DNA of 64,000 nt from Prinsepia uniflora (GCA_032719365.1 CM064867.1:59336601-59400600); one strand, 5' to 3'; numbered from the stretch's first letter, positions 1 to 10,735 are shown. Notes: generated by a model not told the origin, from the letters alone. Program-made: numbers and translations.

Positions 1-109
1 ATTGACTACCATATTAGTTAGCCAAACGATTGTCAATTTGGATGAAATTTTGTAGAAATAATCTTTAATGAATGAAGTAATGAACTATAAAAAAACAGTT
101 AAGAGGTGG
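1..109. other. left flank of the TR-GAG element, no gene seen
   Basis: AT-rich sequence with no coding frame that I can support. Its last five bases (GGTGG, 105-109) match the five bases after the right LTR (5911-5915). They are the left copy of the target-site duplication of the element that follows. Confidence 0.7.
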
Positions 110-768
110 TGTTGAAGCAGAAATCGAACCCGCCGCGAAAAGTTCTCACAATTCCTGCAAACAGCAAACAATTAGCTATCGTTGTCTCGATCGATTTACC
201 CGGGGGGTTGTTCGACCAAGAACACTCCGATGCCTAAGTTAGCTTTGAGAGAGGAAAAGGATATACTTCGAAGCGAAGAATCAACTTAACTTGGAAATGA
301 AATGTGCCTTGCTATTTATAGGGGTGAATGAAATGTTCGATTTCCATAGTTTCGATGTGGGACAAATGCTCATCAATTTACCTCTTATATAGGGGTGAGT
401 GAGATGTTCAATTTCCATAGTTTCGATGTGGGACAAATGCTCATCAATTTACCTCTTATATAGGGGTGAGTGAGATGTTCAATTTCCATAGTTTCGATGT
501 GGGACAAATGCTCATCAATTTACCTCTTATATAGGGATGAGTGAGATGTTCAATTTCCATAGTTTCGATGTGGGACAAATGCTCATCAATTTGCATGCTA
601 ACACGTGTTATACAAATCGAGGGTGGAGAGGCTTCCACATGTCATTCTGGTTTGGGCCATGTCCGGTGCTTGTGCTTACAAGTATTATTGCCAAGGGCAA
701 TTTGGTCATTTTGAGAATTATGGGCCACGTGGCAACTCCACATTTTTCCGGTGATTTTGGGTTCCACA
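110..768 (-). repeat. 3' LTR of the TR-GAG element
   Basis: 659-bp LTR beginning TGTTGAAGCAG and ending GGTTCCACA on the plus strand. It contains four tandem copies of a 71-bp unit (starting near 321, 392, 463 and 534), each with GATGTGGGACAAATGCTCAT. The partner LTR has only three copies. The length difference between the LTRs (659 against 588) is exactly one unit. Confidence 0.92.
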
Positions 769-784
769 AATGCCCCCACATCGA
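769..784 (-). other. polypurine tract of the TR-GAG element
   Basis: Read on the minus strand, the bases next to the 3' LTR are TGTGGGGGCATT. This is a short purine-rich run in the position where plus-strand DNA synthesis is primed. Confidence 0.55.
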
Positions 785-869
785 TTCGGTATTCAGGGAA
801 TCCGGAGGGATGTACATTGTTTGGAGTCTTATATTACCGGGTTACCAGTTACCGTTGGGTTCAAGAATC

Positions 870-1690
870 GATTCAGTGTTTATTTGACGATTTTGCCCCT
901 GGTTATAAAGGTAAAAAGTCCATTTTTAGTTTTAGAATGACTATTCTGGGTTTAGTGGTGTGAATCGGACATAATGTGCAAAATGACCATTTTACCCCCA
1001 AGCATGGGCAAAATGTTGTCTTTTGAACCAGGGGGTCCAAAGGACGAGGGCCAGAGACCGTTACGTAGGTCGAGTTGATACGAATCCATAGACAGGTGGC
1101 ATGCCGAAATCGGAGATCGGATGCGAAGGTTATGTGTCTACGAAGGCGAGGGGCATTTTCGTAATTTTGGAAGCGAAGGGCAAAACGGTCTTTTTGAGAC
1201 AAGCGAACGGTGGACGCTGACTCATGCTACCTACCAATGATTCTTGCTGCTTTGTCTAGACAACATGGAGGAAATCAAGGATTTTAGGGACCCTAAACCC
1301 TTAATTAGGGAAAACTCAATCATTTTGTCCAAACCTTGATTTTGTTAAATAGCAGAGCAATTCGATTGTGAGAATGAGAGATTAGAGAGTCTGAATTGGA
1401 GCAAAACAAACACAAAGGACAGAGGGTCGCTGGTTTTGCAGATTTTCGAAATTTTGGAAATTTGTGGTAAAAATTCGAATTCGAATTCGTGAGTCTTAAG
1501 GATCAAAATTGAGACTGGATTAAGTCTCCTGGGACTAATTCGAACCGATCCAAATAAAAAAAGGGGAGGATTGAGGCCGTATCGAGCAAGAACAGAAGCT
1601 TCAAAATCCTCGAAAAATCGAGCTTGAGTTCTACTAGCTGGAGGTAAGGATTTATCAAATTGATCTTGTAAAATCGTTCCTTATACTCTC
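870..1690 (+). repeat. captured 5' half of a superfamily LTR inside the TR-GAG element
   Basis: This stretch follows, in order, the first kilobase of the long LTRs elsewhere in the window. It has a 'gcaaaatgaccattttaccc' segment, a 'gaccgttacgtaggtcgag' segment, 'catagacaggtggcatgc', 'gagactggattaagtctcc' and finally a donor-like GAGGTAAGG at about 1641. The same order is seen at 10960-11825 and 29400-30600. It is plus-oriented, opposite to the gag gene. The LTR ends are missing, so it was acquired by recombination or template switching, or is an old truncated insertion. Confidence 0.7.
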
Positions 1691-1803
1691 ACGATGTCAC
1701 GTCGTGGACGGAGTTTGGCCGAACAGTCGACGGGGACTTGGTGGTGACTGAGTGCACTTGCGGACGTGACTAGTGAGCATCGGTAGGCAGGATCACACCT
1801 ACT

Positions 1804-2241
1804 GTGACTCTTGCTAGTACCACATACATGCTCGCCATGCGTCAAGATGCCGAGAGACCTAGCAAATTTGTCATGTGGGAGCGTTGCGGTTTTCGTGGCC
1901 TAAGTCCATTCCGAGGGAAAGATATGGATTTTGAGAAGCCTGAAGACCTCATGGAGTGGAAGGCTTGCAATCAAAATTCCTTTCCAAACGACGTTCTCGT
2001 GGAGCTTGGCGACAAATGTTCTTCCAGAGTTCCGGGACATGAGCCGGCTGCTTTCTCCATGAATGGCGCGAGGCTTTCAGACATCCCGATCAAGGAGTGG
2101 TTGTGCGTTCCACTGTGCTTGAAGGAGACCGTTGTTCAGAAGAAGGACAATAAACAAGGACTTACTGGTTCTTGGGAGAAAAAACCATGCCGAGCAACTT
2201 CTTTCCTAACCCATAAGCATACCGAGCAACTTCTTTCCTAA
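1804..2241 (+). CDS. unassigned open frame antisense to gag in the TR-GAG 3' region
   Basis: An open frame of 145 codons between gag and the 3' LTR, on the strand opposite to gag. I do not recognise its product. Its composition is not low-complexity and it continues a stretch with normal-looking codon usage. About 130 bp downstream (2374-2508) a short plus-strand frame starts MGELEMSRAERMLIENERD, which has a heptad-like, charged, coiled-coil look, and runs into the 24-bp hairpin array. The two pieces could be remnants of one captured plant gene, or of the antisense ORFs seen in some LARD/TR-GAG elements. They could also be chance. I assign no function. Confidence 0.3.
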   Translation: MTLASTTYMLAMRQDAERPSKFVMWERCGFRGLSPFRGKDMDFEKPEDLMEWKACNQNSFPNDVLVELGDKCSSRVPGHEPAAFSMNGARLSDIPIKEWLCVPLCLKETVVQKKDNKQGLTGSWEKKPCRATSFLTHKHTEQLLS

Positions 2242-2479
2242 CCTTTCCGTTCTGGCCCTACGAATGTGCCATCTTGATGCGAAGGGCAGGCAGAAATGGA
2301 AAGTTATGTTGTTGATGTGAGATTGCGATAACTAAGATAACTTGAGGTCTCAATTTCACATCGGAAGCCAAAATGGGCGAGTTGGAGATGAGCCGCGCAG
2401 AGAGGATGCTGATAGAAAATGAGCGAGATACCACTCGAGATGAGCTCTCCCTGCTGCACAGAAATTTACAGGACTCAGA

Positions 2480-2716
2480 AGGCTTTGATGCTTCGATGGC
2501 GAAGGCTTGAATGCTTCGCAGGGCGAAGGCTTGGATGCTTCGATAACGAAGGCTTAGGTGCTTCGCATGGCGAAGGCTTGGATGCTTCGCAGGGCGAAGG
2601 CTTGAATGCTTCGATGACGAAGGCTTGGATGCTTCGCATGGCGAAGGCTTAGATGCTTCGCAAGGCGAAAACTCAGATGCTTCGATGACGAAGGCTTGGA
2701 TGCTTCGATCATGAAG
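2480..2716. repeat. 24-bp hairpin minisatellite in the TR-GAG element
   Basis: About ten tandem copies of a roughly 24-bp unit of the form GCTTCG-NNNN-CGAAGGCTT-GGAT. The stem GCTTCG/CGAAG is constant, while the central bases vary (atgg, cagg, ataa, catg, atga, caag). Each unit can fold into a hairpin on either strand. It lies just downstream of gag relative to the element. Confidence 0.85.
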
Positions 2717-2874
2717 GCTTTTTACACTAGAGAGAATAAGCTTTGAAAATTGTACATGGTGAACAAATCAATTTGTTAATCTCATTTCATTGATACTTGA
2801 ATTCAGAAGGCAACTTGAAAAGCAAAATTGAAAAGCTCCATAGAGTTTTATGTCTTTCTAATGTTGACTTGCGT

Positions 2875-4762
2875 CTAGTTGATGCGGATCACCTTTGACG
2901 CTGGCTCGTTTGACTCTTTGTTCTCCATGTGATTTACAGTCTTGTTTTTGATGTAGTCTGTACAATGCCCCTCCCTCAGGAGATTTTGGAGATATCTTTC
3001 GAAAGATATACATGTGCTGATATTGTGCCCATAACATTCATGATAGGCGCACCATTTGGTTTTATCAGCATTCTCTTGATTGCCTTTGACTGGCTCTGGC
3101 TTCTTAAACCATGGCTTGTTCTTAATTTCATTGTGGATCTGATGGGCTGGTAAAGATAGCTGCAAGTTAGGCTTCCCCATAACTGGCGTTTGGGAGTGTT
3201 GCCCTGCCTTTCGCTTGTTGAGCTTTCCAGTTGCAGACTTTCCATGGGGTTCATCCTCATCGGAGGCCTTTTCGCTAGTCCCAGCATGGCCATGAGTATG
3301 AGCGGCGCGCTTCTCGTCCTCCCAACTTGCATGTCGTTCTGCTAGCGAAAGTATTTCGGAAAGACTTCGCGCATTGCTCATGACGATGTCCCCGTAAAGC
3401 TGGCTGTCTCGAGGGAGTCCTTGCTTGAATGCCATTGCCGCAACAAAGTCATTACAGTCGATAATGCGAGACTTCTCCTCACAAAATCTCCGTATGTATT
3501 GTCGCAGAGTGTCTTTTGCTCTCTTTCGGACAGAGAAAAGATGGTCGTCTTTCACCTCGATTGTCCGAAGTTGTGCGTATTCCTTCACAAATGTCAAAGC
3601 CAACTCTTCGAAGGACTCAATCGACCTCGGGGGGAGATGATTGAACCAAGTCATGGCTTGGCCTTGAAGGGAAGCTTGAAAAACTTTGCACATGAGTGCA
3701 TCGTTAGACCTGTGGGGGATCATGACTCCTCGAAAATGATCTATGTGTTTTACTAGGTCGGAGGATCCTTTGAATGGAGTGAAATTTGGTGTTGCGAACC
3801 TCTGGGGGAATGGCTCCTCCTCAATATCCCTTATGAAGGGCGTAGAGAGCTGTATTTGGCGACGTAGATCGTCTTCTAGATCGCCACCCTGTTGAGCACG
3901 AAGGTGCATGTCCAGCATTTTTTGAACATCATTAGCCCGCAATGCTCCTTGCTGAGCCGATGAGTCCTCTTTTGCTAATTGTTGAGAAACTCTTTGAGCT
4001 TCTTCCCTTTTACTGTCGTGGGCAGATCGTTTTGGGTTTTTTTTTTTGAGCTCGAAGTTGCCCCCTGCCCCCACGTGAGTGCTGTGAATGCTCTGCCCAT
4101 GAAGTTGCCCCAGTCCTACCTCCTAGCCGTTCACGTACTAACGGCTTTAGGCATTGTGGGATTTTTGCTTGATGAGCGTGACTTTCTTCTCCAGAGTTTC
4201 CCAGCGAAGTATCTTGTGACATTGTTTGGCAGCGGGCCTGCTCTTTCCTAGGTCGTCCCTGGGCATTCTCTTGTCGGCCACGTGACGTGGATCGTCCGTC
4301 CCGCTCCTGGATTGGTCTCCCTGCTAGGAGTTGCTGCAAGAGCTCTGACTGAAGTTGAATTTGTTTGCTTAACCCTTCAACTTGCTGCGCCAAATTGTCT
4401 TGGGGAGGTTGGTGACGACTTCTCCTTGAGATGTCATGACATCCGTCCAGAAAGTCCTTTAGGACCATGTTTGTTATGGGTCGATCATGTCGTGATGCAT
4501 TTCCCATCAACCTCTCATTCGCTTGTTGTAAAGTCAAAGTTCCTTCCCCTAGCGCGGGTACTTGGTTAGCTGGAGAGGGGAATGCTCCAAAACTGAAGGT
4601 TGGCCTCCCTTCGAGTGTCTCAAGGGGCGCTTCCATAGACACGCGCCTGAGTTGAGCTGGGCGCTTCTCCGGAGTTTCTATGTGAGCTTCATTCCTCGTC
4701 TGAGCTGTTGAGGCAGAAATACCTTCTCCGGCTGACTGGGCGGGTCGACGAGCCTTAGCCAT
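2875..4762 (-). pseudogene. retrotransposon gag polyprotein (TR-GAG), frameshifted
   Basis: Gag, the capsid-forming protein of LTR retrotransposons. The likely start is the ATG at 4762 (MAKARRPAQSAGEG). The N-terminal 240 or so residues are polar and disordered, with a Q/L-rich stretch. The coding strand then meets an A11 run (plus-strand T11, 4037-4047), where the frame shifts. The second frame carries the conserved gag core: PFPQRFATPNFTPFKGSSD, a TWFNHLPPRSIESFEELA stretch, and FCEEKSRI. A C-terminal zinc-knuckle-like CAYHECYGHNISTC follows, then an LLREGHCTDYI motif typical of Tat/Ogre-type gag. The stop codon is at 2877-2875. No protease or polymerase follows. The A11 slip could be a dead-copy mutation, a sequencing slip in a homopolymer, or (least likely) a programmed shift. 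Confidence 0.85.
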
Positions 4763-4809
4763 GCCGATTCGAAGAATTTTGAATTTGGAAAGCTGTTGAT
4801 GGGTAATTT

Positions 4810-5275
4810 GAACAACGTTCAGAATTTTCGAACAATGTCGATGAACGACGAACGAAGAGAGATGAACGATGAACAATGTTTAAAATCTTCGAACAATGTC
4901 GATGAACGACGAACGAAGAAAGATGAACGATGAACGAATTCTTGATGAGTGATGAACAACGTTCAAAATCTTCGAACAATGTCGATAAACGACGAACGAA
5001 GAAAGATGAACGATGAACAAATTCCTGATGAGTGATGAACAACGTTCAAAATCTTCGAACAATGTCGATAAACGACGAACGAAGAAAGATGAACGATGAA
5101 CAAATTCCTGATGAGTGATGAACAACGTTCAAAATCTTCGAACAATGTCGATAAACGACGAACGAAGAAAGATGAACGATGAACAAATTCCTGATGAGTG
5201 ATGAACAACGTTCAAAATCTTCGAACAATGTCGATGAACGACGAACGAAGAAAGATGAACGATGAACAAATGAGA
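4810..5275. repeat. 83-bp tandem array in the TR-GAG leader
   Basis: Four full 83-bp units starting near 4954, 5037, 5120 and 5203, preceded by two shortened or diverged units (about 4811 and 4871). Each contains TTCGAACAATGTCGAT and ACGACGAACGAAGAAAGATG. It lies between the primer site and gag, in the element's untranslated leader. Open frames here are simple by-products of the repeat. Confidence 0.93.
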
Positions 5276-5300
5276 GAACTTCTTCTGAGTATAACTCAAT

Positions 5301-5322
5301 AGCTCTCAATGAAAGCACCAAT
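5301..5322 (-). other. primer-binding site of the TR-GAG element
   Basis: Read on the minus strand directly after the 5' LTR: (at)TGGTGCTTTCATTGAGAG. Its position next to the LTR end makes it the minus-strand primer site. It is not the tRNA-Met type used by the other elements in this window. Confidence 0.75.
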
Positions 5323-5910
5323 TGTTGAAGCAGAAATCGAACCCGCCGCAAAAAGTTCTCACAATTCCTGCAAACAGCAAACAATTAGCTATCGTTGTCT
5401 CGATCGATTTACCCGGGGGGTTGTTCGACCAAGAACACTCCGATGCCTAAGTTAGGTTTGAGAGAGGAAAAGGATATACTTCGAAGCGAAGAATCAACTT
5501 AACTTGAAAATGAAATGTGCCTTGCTATTTATAGGGGTGAATGAAATGTTCGATTTCCATAGTTTCGATGTGGGACAAATGCTCATCAATTTACCTCTTA
5601 TATAGGGGTGAGTGAGATGTTCAATTTCCATAGTTTCGATGTGGGACAAATGCTCATCAATTTACCTCTTATATAGGGGTGAGTGAGATGTTCAATTTCC
5701 ATAGTTTCGATGTGGGACAAATGCTCATCAATTTGCATGCTAACACGTGTTATACAAATCGAGGGTGGAGAGGCTTCCACATGTCATTCTGGTTTGGGCC
5801 ATGTCCGGTGCTTGTGCTTACAAGTATTATTGCCAAGGGCAATTTGGTCATTTTGAGAATTATGGGCCACGTGGCAGCTGCACATTTTTCCGGTGATTTT
5901 GGGTTCCACA
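5323..5910 (-). repeat. 5' LTR of the TR-GAG element
   Basis: 588 bp, nearly identical to 110-768 except for three rather than four copies of the 71-bp unit (starts near 5534, 5605, 5676) and scattered substitutions. The right target duplication GGTGG follows at 5911-5915. Confidence 0.92.
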
Positions 5911-5915
5911 GGTGG

Positions 5916-5917
5916 TT

Positions 5918-5954
<37 letters not shown>

Positions 5955-6630
5955 TTCAGTTTTATGGGTGTTTTTTTTGAATATATTCCACTTCATTAAT
6001 TGTTGTTCAACGAGAATCAGCTCTCCAACTAAGTAAATAAAATTATATCCACATTTTTAATCAAAATTTATACATAATGCCATTTTTGTAAAATATCTCA
6101 CTGAAAGTTAATTCACCTAAATAAAAGTCTATTATTACACAAAACCCTTAATTAAGAAAAAGAAAAACAAATAAGGGTAAAATATCTCACTGAAATATGT
6201 CCTCAATATGCTGAAGCGGAGGAGACTCAAGTAAAATACTCTGGATTCTTTATTTTGGTATTCGCTCTATTTATCTTTTAAGTTTTAGAATAACAAGTAA
6301 CTATGAGAGCTTCAATTTATACTCGATTTTAGACACTTCTCACACAACGAATTTTCTACACATAATTTTTTAAAAAAATTGTAATTATATATTTACTCAT
6401 TAATAGGCTCAACATTCATCTGAAAATACCTTCCATTGAATACTTTTAATTTCTTATACCGCAATTCTCTTCCCACCCAACAAAAACAAAACCTTTCTGT
6501 ATTGCAAAACCAGTCCATAATTTATTGACGAAATGGAATTGTTATTATTATTATTATTATTAAGAAATGGAAAATACTCTGTCATGTCTGCCCTTGATGT
6601 CTCAATTATTATTATTATTATTATTGCTAC

Positions 6631-6670
<40 letters not shown>

Positions 6671-6700
6671 GAATATTTTGCATATTTTATGCAACAACTA
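5916..6700. other. AT-rich gene-proximal flank with microsatellites
   Basis: No gene. It holds a (TA)n tract at about 5919-5953 and trinucleotide tracts: (TTA)n near 6541-6562, (ATT)n near 6605-6627, and (AAT)n near 6630-6669. The last two are complementary and separated by only a few bases, so they can fold into one AT hairpin about 45 bp upstream of the TATA box of the next gene. Confidence 0.75.
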
Positions 6701-6711
6701 CTATAAAAAGA

Positions 6712-6718
6712 GATCCCA
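6712..6718 (+). promoter_or_regulatory. TATA box of the O-methyltransferase gene
   Basis: TATAAAA within CTACTATAAAAAGAG, 91 bp upstream of the ATG at 6809. That spacing allows a 5' leader of roughly 60-65 bases. No other good TATA element lies nearer. Confidence 0.7.
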
Positions 6719-6808
6719 AGTCCATGTAATTTACAAAATATAGCAAGAGATCAAGAATCAATACAAACAACCACGTCTCTACATTCTTGATCTAATAGGT
6801 TTACATAT

Positions 6809-8192
6809 ATGGGTTCAATTAATGGTGAATTGGATGCTACTAGCCTTGAGCTTCTTCAAGCTCAAGCCCATGTCTGGAATCACATCTTTCAGTTCATCAA
6901 CTCTATGGCACTAAAATGTGCAGTCCAATTAGGCATCCCAGATGTGATTCACAGTCATGGCCAACCCATCACTCTCCCCGAGCTTCTTTGTGGACTCAAC
7001 GTCCACCCATCCAAATCCCAATTCATCGCCCGCCTCATGCGCATCCTCGTTCACACAGATATCTTTGCGGTGGAAAAGAAATATAACAATTATGATCCCC
7101 ATAATGAGCAGAAAGCAGCAGCCCAGGTGGTCGCGTATAGCCTGACACCCGCTTCCAAACTTCTCCTCAAGGAAGGCACTTCATCATTCGTCCTTATGCT
7201 ACTTGATCAAATAGTGACGGATCCATTGCACTCAATGGCGAGGTGGTTCCAGATGGACGGTGGAGATGATGAACATCCTCAACCAGCAACCCCATTTAAG
7301 ATGATACATGGCAAGTCCTTCTGGGATTTGGCTGCTGACCAACCAAAGTTCGGTAAACTGTTTAACGAAGCAATGCAGGCTGACTCTCAGCTGCTGGGAA
7401 AGGTGGTGATTCAAGAGTGCGGAGATGTTTTTGAGGGTTTGGATTCTTTGGTTGATGTTGGGGGTGGCACAGGAACCATGGGTAAGGCCATTGCCAATGC
7501 ATTCCCCAACATCAACTGCATTGTGTTTGACCAACCTCATGTGGTTGCGGACTTGGAAGGGACCCACAACTTGGATTTCATTGGAGGTGACATGTTTGTG
7601 GAAATACCTCCAGCCAATGCAGTTTTCCTCAAGGTACGTAATATTGTATCACTCTTTTCTTGGTTCTCTTGTCTAATTAACCTATTAGTAGTAACATATA
7701 TTAGTAAATTTTTGTATGAATTTGAATGGGGGTGTGTCAGGAGATCTTCTAATTAACACACACATATATATATATATATAGCAAGCTAGGTACGTACCTT
7801 TCGTTTATTATATATTTGTCTCTCGTACTGTACTAACTAATTAACTATTTTGGGAATGATCTCAGTGGATTTTGCATGATTGGAATGATGAAGACTGCGT
7901 GAAGATATTGAAGAAGTGTAGAGAAGCAATTGCGAGGAAAAATGGGACAGGAGGAAAAGTGATCATCTTAGACATGGCTGTGGGTGTTGAAGATGAAGAT
8001 GAGAAGAGGAAGAAGATGGATAAGAAGTCAATTGAAACACAGCTGATGTTTGATATGTTGATGATGGCCGATCTTAATGGCAAAGAGCGTACAGAAGCTG
8101 AGTGGGAAAAACTCTTTCTCGCAGCTGAATTCTCTTACCACAAAATAGTTCATATCTTCGGTATCAGATGTCTCATCGAAGTTTACCTCTAA
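6809..8192 (+). CDS. class II plant O-methyltransferase (resveratrol/isoflavone OMT-like)
   Basis: SAM-dependent O-methyltransferase of phenylpropanoid or polyphenol metabolism, predicted to be cytosolic. Exon 1 is 6809-7633 and exon 2 is 7866-8192. The 232-bp intron starts GTACGT, ends CTCAG and is phase 0. The product is 383 residues, slightly long for a family usually around 350-370. The N-terminal dimerisation half (residues 1-130) reads LELLQAQAHVWNHIFQFI ... CAVQLGIPDVI. The SAM motif LVDVGGGTG is at residues 214-222. The catalytic histidine is His279 in LHDW, the first block of exon 2. A GKERTEAEWEKLF block and a final LIEVYL are as in this family. The whole resembles trans-resveratrol di-O-methyltransferase and isoflavone OMTs, but the substrate cannot be read from sequence. 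Two stretches are unusual: a polar insert YNNYDPHNEQKAAAQ at about 92-106 and an acidic/basic run GVEDEDEKRKKMDKK in exon 2. No disabling lesion is seen. It is the only intact gene here. Confidence 0.93.
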
Positions 8193-9480
8193 AATTAGTA
8201 CGGATTCAAGTAAAAAATGCTATAATAACCAAATTATTTGGCATACAAACTCCAAGATCCATGTGTTTTATTTTTCTTTCATTTCGTTAGTGTCTGCATC
8301 CAATAGGATATGCAAATATGGAGCTTTCTCCTGCTTTCTTGTAATATAATCCTTTTAAATATATATTATCTTATTATGAAATAGAAATGGCAGTCTATTA
8401 TTTAGTTCTTGTCTCCTAGTACTTTTCTTTAACATTTTTTTAAGATATTTTATATTAATGCCCTAATTTTTTTTAAAATTAACTCTTTGAGCTTTATATG
8501 GTGTACTAGTCCCCGCACTCATTTATCAGCCTACTAATTTATAAACGTTTTAGATATAAGTTCAGTTTTTTCGACATAGTTTGAATTTAGTACATTTTAG
8601 TAATAATGTTTTTTAGTATCCAAAACCAACTCAAAATCGAGTTCTTCAAACTTAATCCTGACCGGTAAATTAGGGTTCATGCAACCCACCCTTCAATTAT
8701 GTGAACGTTTAAATCAGAACACGACGAAATATGATGAGGTTTGAATTCAGAACTAAGGGCTGAAGACATAATCACTAGGAGCCTCCTCCCACCCTGCCCT
8801 ACGCCCAGGGGTTCTTAGTAATAATTTTAGTCTAATGACTCTCAGTTCTTCAGTGAAATGAACAAAGTTTTGTCCACATTTTAACGAAACGCATGTGATG
8901 CTATTTTTGAAAATATCTTCAAGTATTTAATTCACCTATTAAAAAGGCTACTATATGTTATTCCTAAATTTAAAACAAAACTTGATAAAGTCAACAAGTC
9001 ATGCGACCTGCTGCAAGGAAAATATATCTCGTGTCGATCCTTTGGGTTTCAATTTCTCCTCATTTTGGTGCTCCCCCTTCAATTCTTTTCCGTTTTCCTT
9101 CGACCCTTAGCCTTCTTGACTGTGATTTTTAGTTTGGAGCATCCCCTATCCTTACCGTCTTTTGCGATTTTCCCTATTCCTTCTCGGTTCGGTGTCTCCC
9201 AAGCTTCTGTTTCCCGTCGCTCTCTATTTCGTCCCCCAGTCTGGGTTCTGTGGTCGGCCCCTTCGCTGTGGCATCTGCAGTTAACCGCATTTTGGATGGC
9301 TCCCCTCTGAATTTGGGCAGTCTGATGTACAGCTCTCAGCTGGTTTATGGGAATTCGATCAATGATATCGTTCTGAATCCCACAGATGGGGTCGGTGGTG
9401 ATTTTCCGTCGTTGACCCAGTTGGGCGATGGTTATGACTCTGGTGTACAATTTATGGGTGGTCCTACTCCGGTAGGGCCT
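8193..9480. other. 3' flank of the OMT gene and unassigned intergenic sequence
   Basis: AT-rich, no supported gene. The first 200 bases should contain the OMT 3' UTR; there is no clear AATAAA, and the region near AATATAAT at about 8342 is a weak candidate. From about 9010 the base composition becomes less AT-rich, and plus-strand frames appear that probably belong to the 5' part of the LINE below, but I cannot identify a domain in them. Confidence 0.5.
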
Positions 9481-9487
9481 CAATCAA

Positions 9488-10207
9488 TTGGGATCTCTAC
9501 CTCCTGGTCCAGGACCGATTCCTGAGGATATGTGTGCTGGTTCCCCTAATGTCGGTGCGGACGTCGGGCCTAGTTTGCGGGATTTGGGTACTTCCGAGGC
9601 TCCCAGGTTGTCGTACTGTAATGCTATTAGGGGATATTCTGTTGGTTCTTGTCGTCTCTTTCATCTTCCATTTTGCAAGCCTAAGGTGGTCGATGGAAGG
9701 AGGGTTGTCTGTCCCCTTCAAGTAGCGGCTTTGGTGGCTGCCAAGGAGTGGGCTAACTGTCTTGTGGGTTACTTTATTGACCGCAATCTTCCATATTCTG
9801 CTATGAGTATCCTGGCTAAAAAGTTGTGGGGTAACGGTGGTTTGGTGGAGGTCATTTCGAATGATAGGAATTTATACCTTTTTTAAGTTTCAGGAGGATT
9901 CTGATTGTACTAGTGTTCTTAAGGATAGGCCTTGATAGTTTTCAGGGGGTATGATTTTCCTAACTCGGTGGAAATGGGGTATGGTCCTCTCGAAAGTTGC
10001 ATATGCTCATGTTCCAATTTGGGTTAAGTTTTTCAATGTGCCCCTTGAGCACTGGAACACCGAGGGGTTTAGCCATGTTGCCCGTGCGTTGGGAAACCCC
10101 TCTATGTGGATTCTTTAACGGAATCAAGGAAGCTTATTGTATTTATGCGGATTCGTGTGGAAATAGATGCTTCTCAACTATATTCTGGGAAATTTTCGTA
10201 TGTATGT
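9488..10207 (+). pseudogene. LINE (non-LTR retrotransposon) ORF1 fragment with DUF4283
   Basis: Remnant of the first protein of a plant L1-type LINE. The frame at 9488-9886 carries VVCPLQVAALVAAKEWANC and SILAKKLWGNGGLVEVISN. After a one-base shift in a T run (9879-9884) the match continues as FKFQEDSDCTSVLKDRP. A stop-bearing patch follows at about 9930. Then come the hallmark DUF4283 blocks: LTRWKWGM, AHVPIWVKFFNVPLEHW and GNPLYVDSLTESRKL, then CVEIDASQLY. The fragment stops at about 10207, where a relic LTR begins. No endonuclease or reverse transcriptase remains. The frameshift and stops make it non-functional. Confidence 0.8.
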
Positions 10208-10425
10208 TATTGAAGCAGAAATTACACTCGCCGTAAAAAGTCTTCACAATTTCTATAAACAGCAAATAATTAGCTATTGTTACTTCGATCGATTGCCCGG
10301 GGGATATTGGACTAACAACACTCCGATGTTTAGGTTAGCATTGAGAGAGGAAAAAAAAAATACTTCGAAACGAAAAAACGAGTTACCTTGGAAATAAAAT
10401 GAGCTCTGCTATTTATAGAAAAATC
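10208..10425 (-). repeat. relic LTR fragment of the TR-GAG family
   Basis: Diverged copy of the first 200 or so plus-strand bases of the TR-GAG LTR: TTGAAGCAGAAAT, CAAACAGCAAAC-like, AATTAGCTAT, CGATCGATT, CCCGGGGG, CACTCCGATG and TGCTATTTATAG in the same order as at 110-320. It has many more differences than the two LTRs at 110 and 5323, so it is an older copy. It is truncated on its right side. Confidence 0.8.
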
Positions 10426-10439
10426 TTGAGAGTCTCAGG

Positions 10440-10735
10440 GTATTCGGTTGAATTTGTAATTAAATAAAATATTTAAATATTATTTAATAATTAAAATAAT
10501 TGCTCATTATGATAATAATGATAACTAATGTTAATAATAATAATGATAATAATGATAATTAACATAGTAATTACCATAATAATGATAATTAATGTTAATA
10601 ATAATTATGATAATAATGATTATTAATATTAATAATAGTTATGATAATAATGATAATTCATATTAATAGTAATTATGATAATAATAATTAATATTAATAA
10701 CATTTTTTTTAGTATTATGAATATCAATTATTTTC
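10440..10735. repeat. AT-rich imperfect tandem array
   Basis: Imperfect repeats built from ATAATGATAATTAA and TTAATAATAATTATG-like words, with almost no G/C. No coding capacity. Confidence 0.8.

Larger units (their letters stand above)
110..5910 (-). mobile_element. TR-GAG type LTR retrotransposon (gag only, non-autonomous)
   Basis: Complete element read on the minus strand. LTRs lie at 5323-5910 (its 5' LTR) and 110-768 (its 3' LTR), both bounded TG...CA and flanked by a perfect 5-bp duplication GGTGG. Directly inside the 5' LTR is a primer-site-like stretch, and directly inside the 3' LTR a purine tract. The 4.55-kb interior encodes a gag protein but no protease, reverse transcriptase or integrase. 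This is the architecture described for plant terminal-repeat retrotransposons with a GAG domain. The interior also holds an 83-bp tandem array before gag, a 24-bp hairpin array after gag, and a piece of an unrelated LTR. It must depend on another element's enzymes to move. A gag frameshift suggests this copy is dead. Confidence 0.9.

Noticed and set aside
1804..2241. Treating the 145-codon frame as a confirmed host gene
   Set aside because: No recognisable domain, no intron structure, and it sits inside a retrotransposon. Kept only as a low-confidence open frame.
7862..8192. Exon 2 of the OMT gene read as a separate small methyltransferase gene
   Set aside because: Exon 1 ends at a GTACGT donor and exon 2 starts after CTCAG in the same phase. 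The joined product runs through the conserved LHDW block, so this is one gene.
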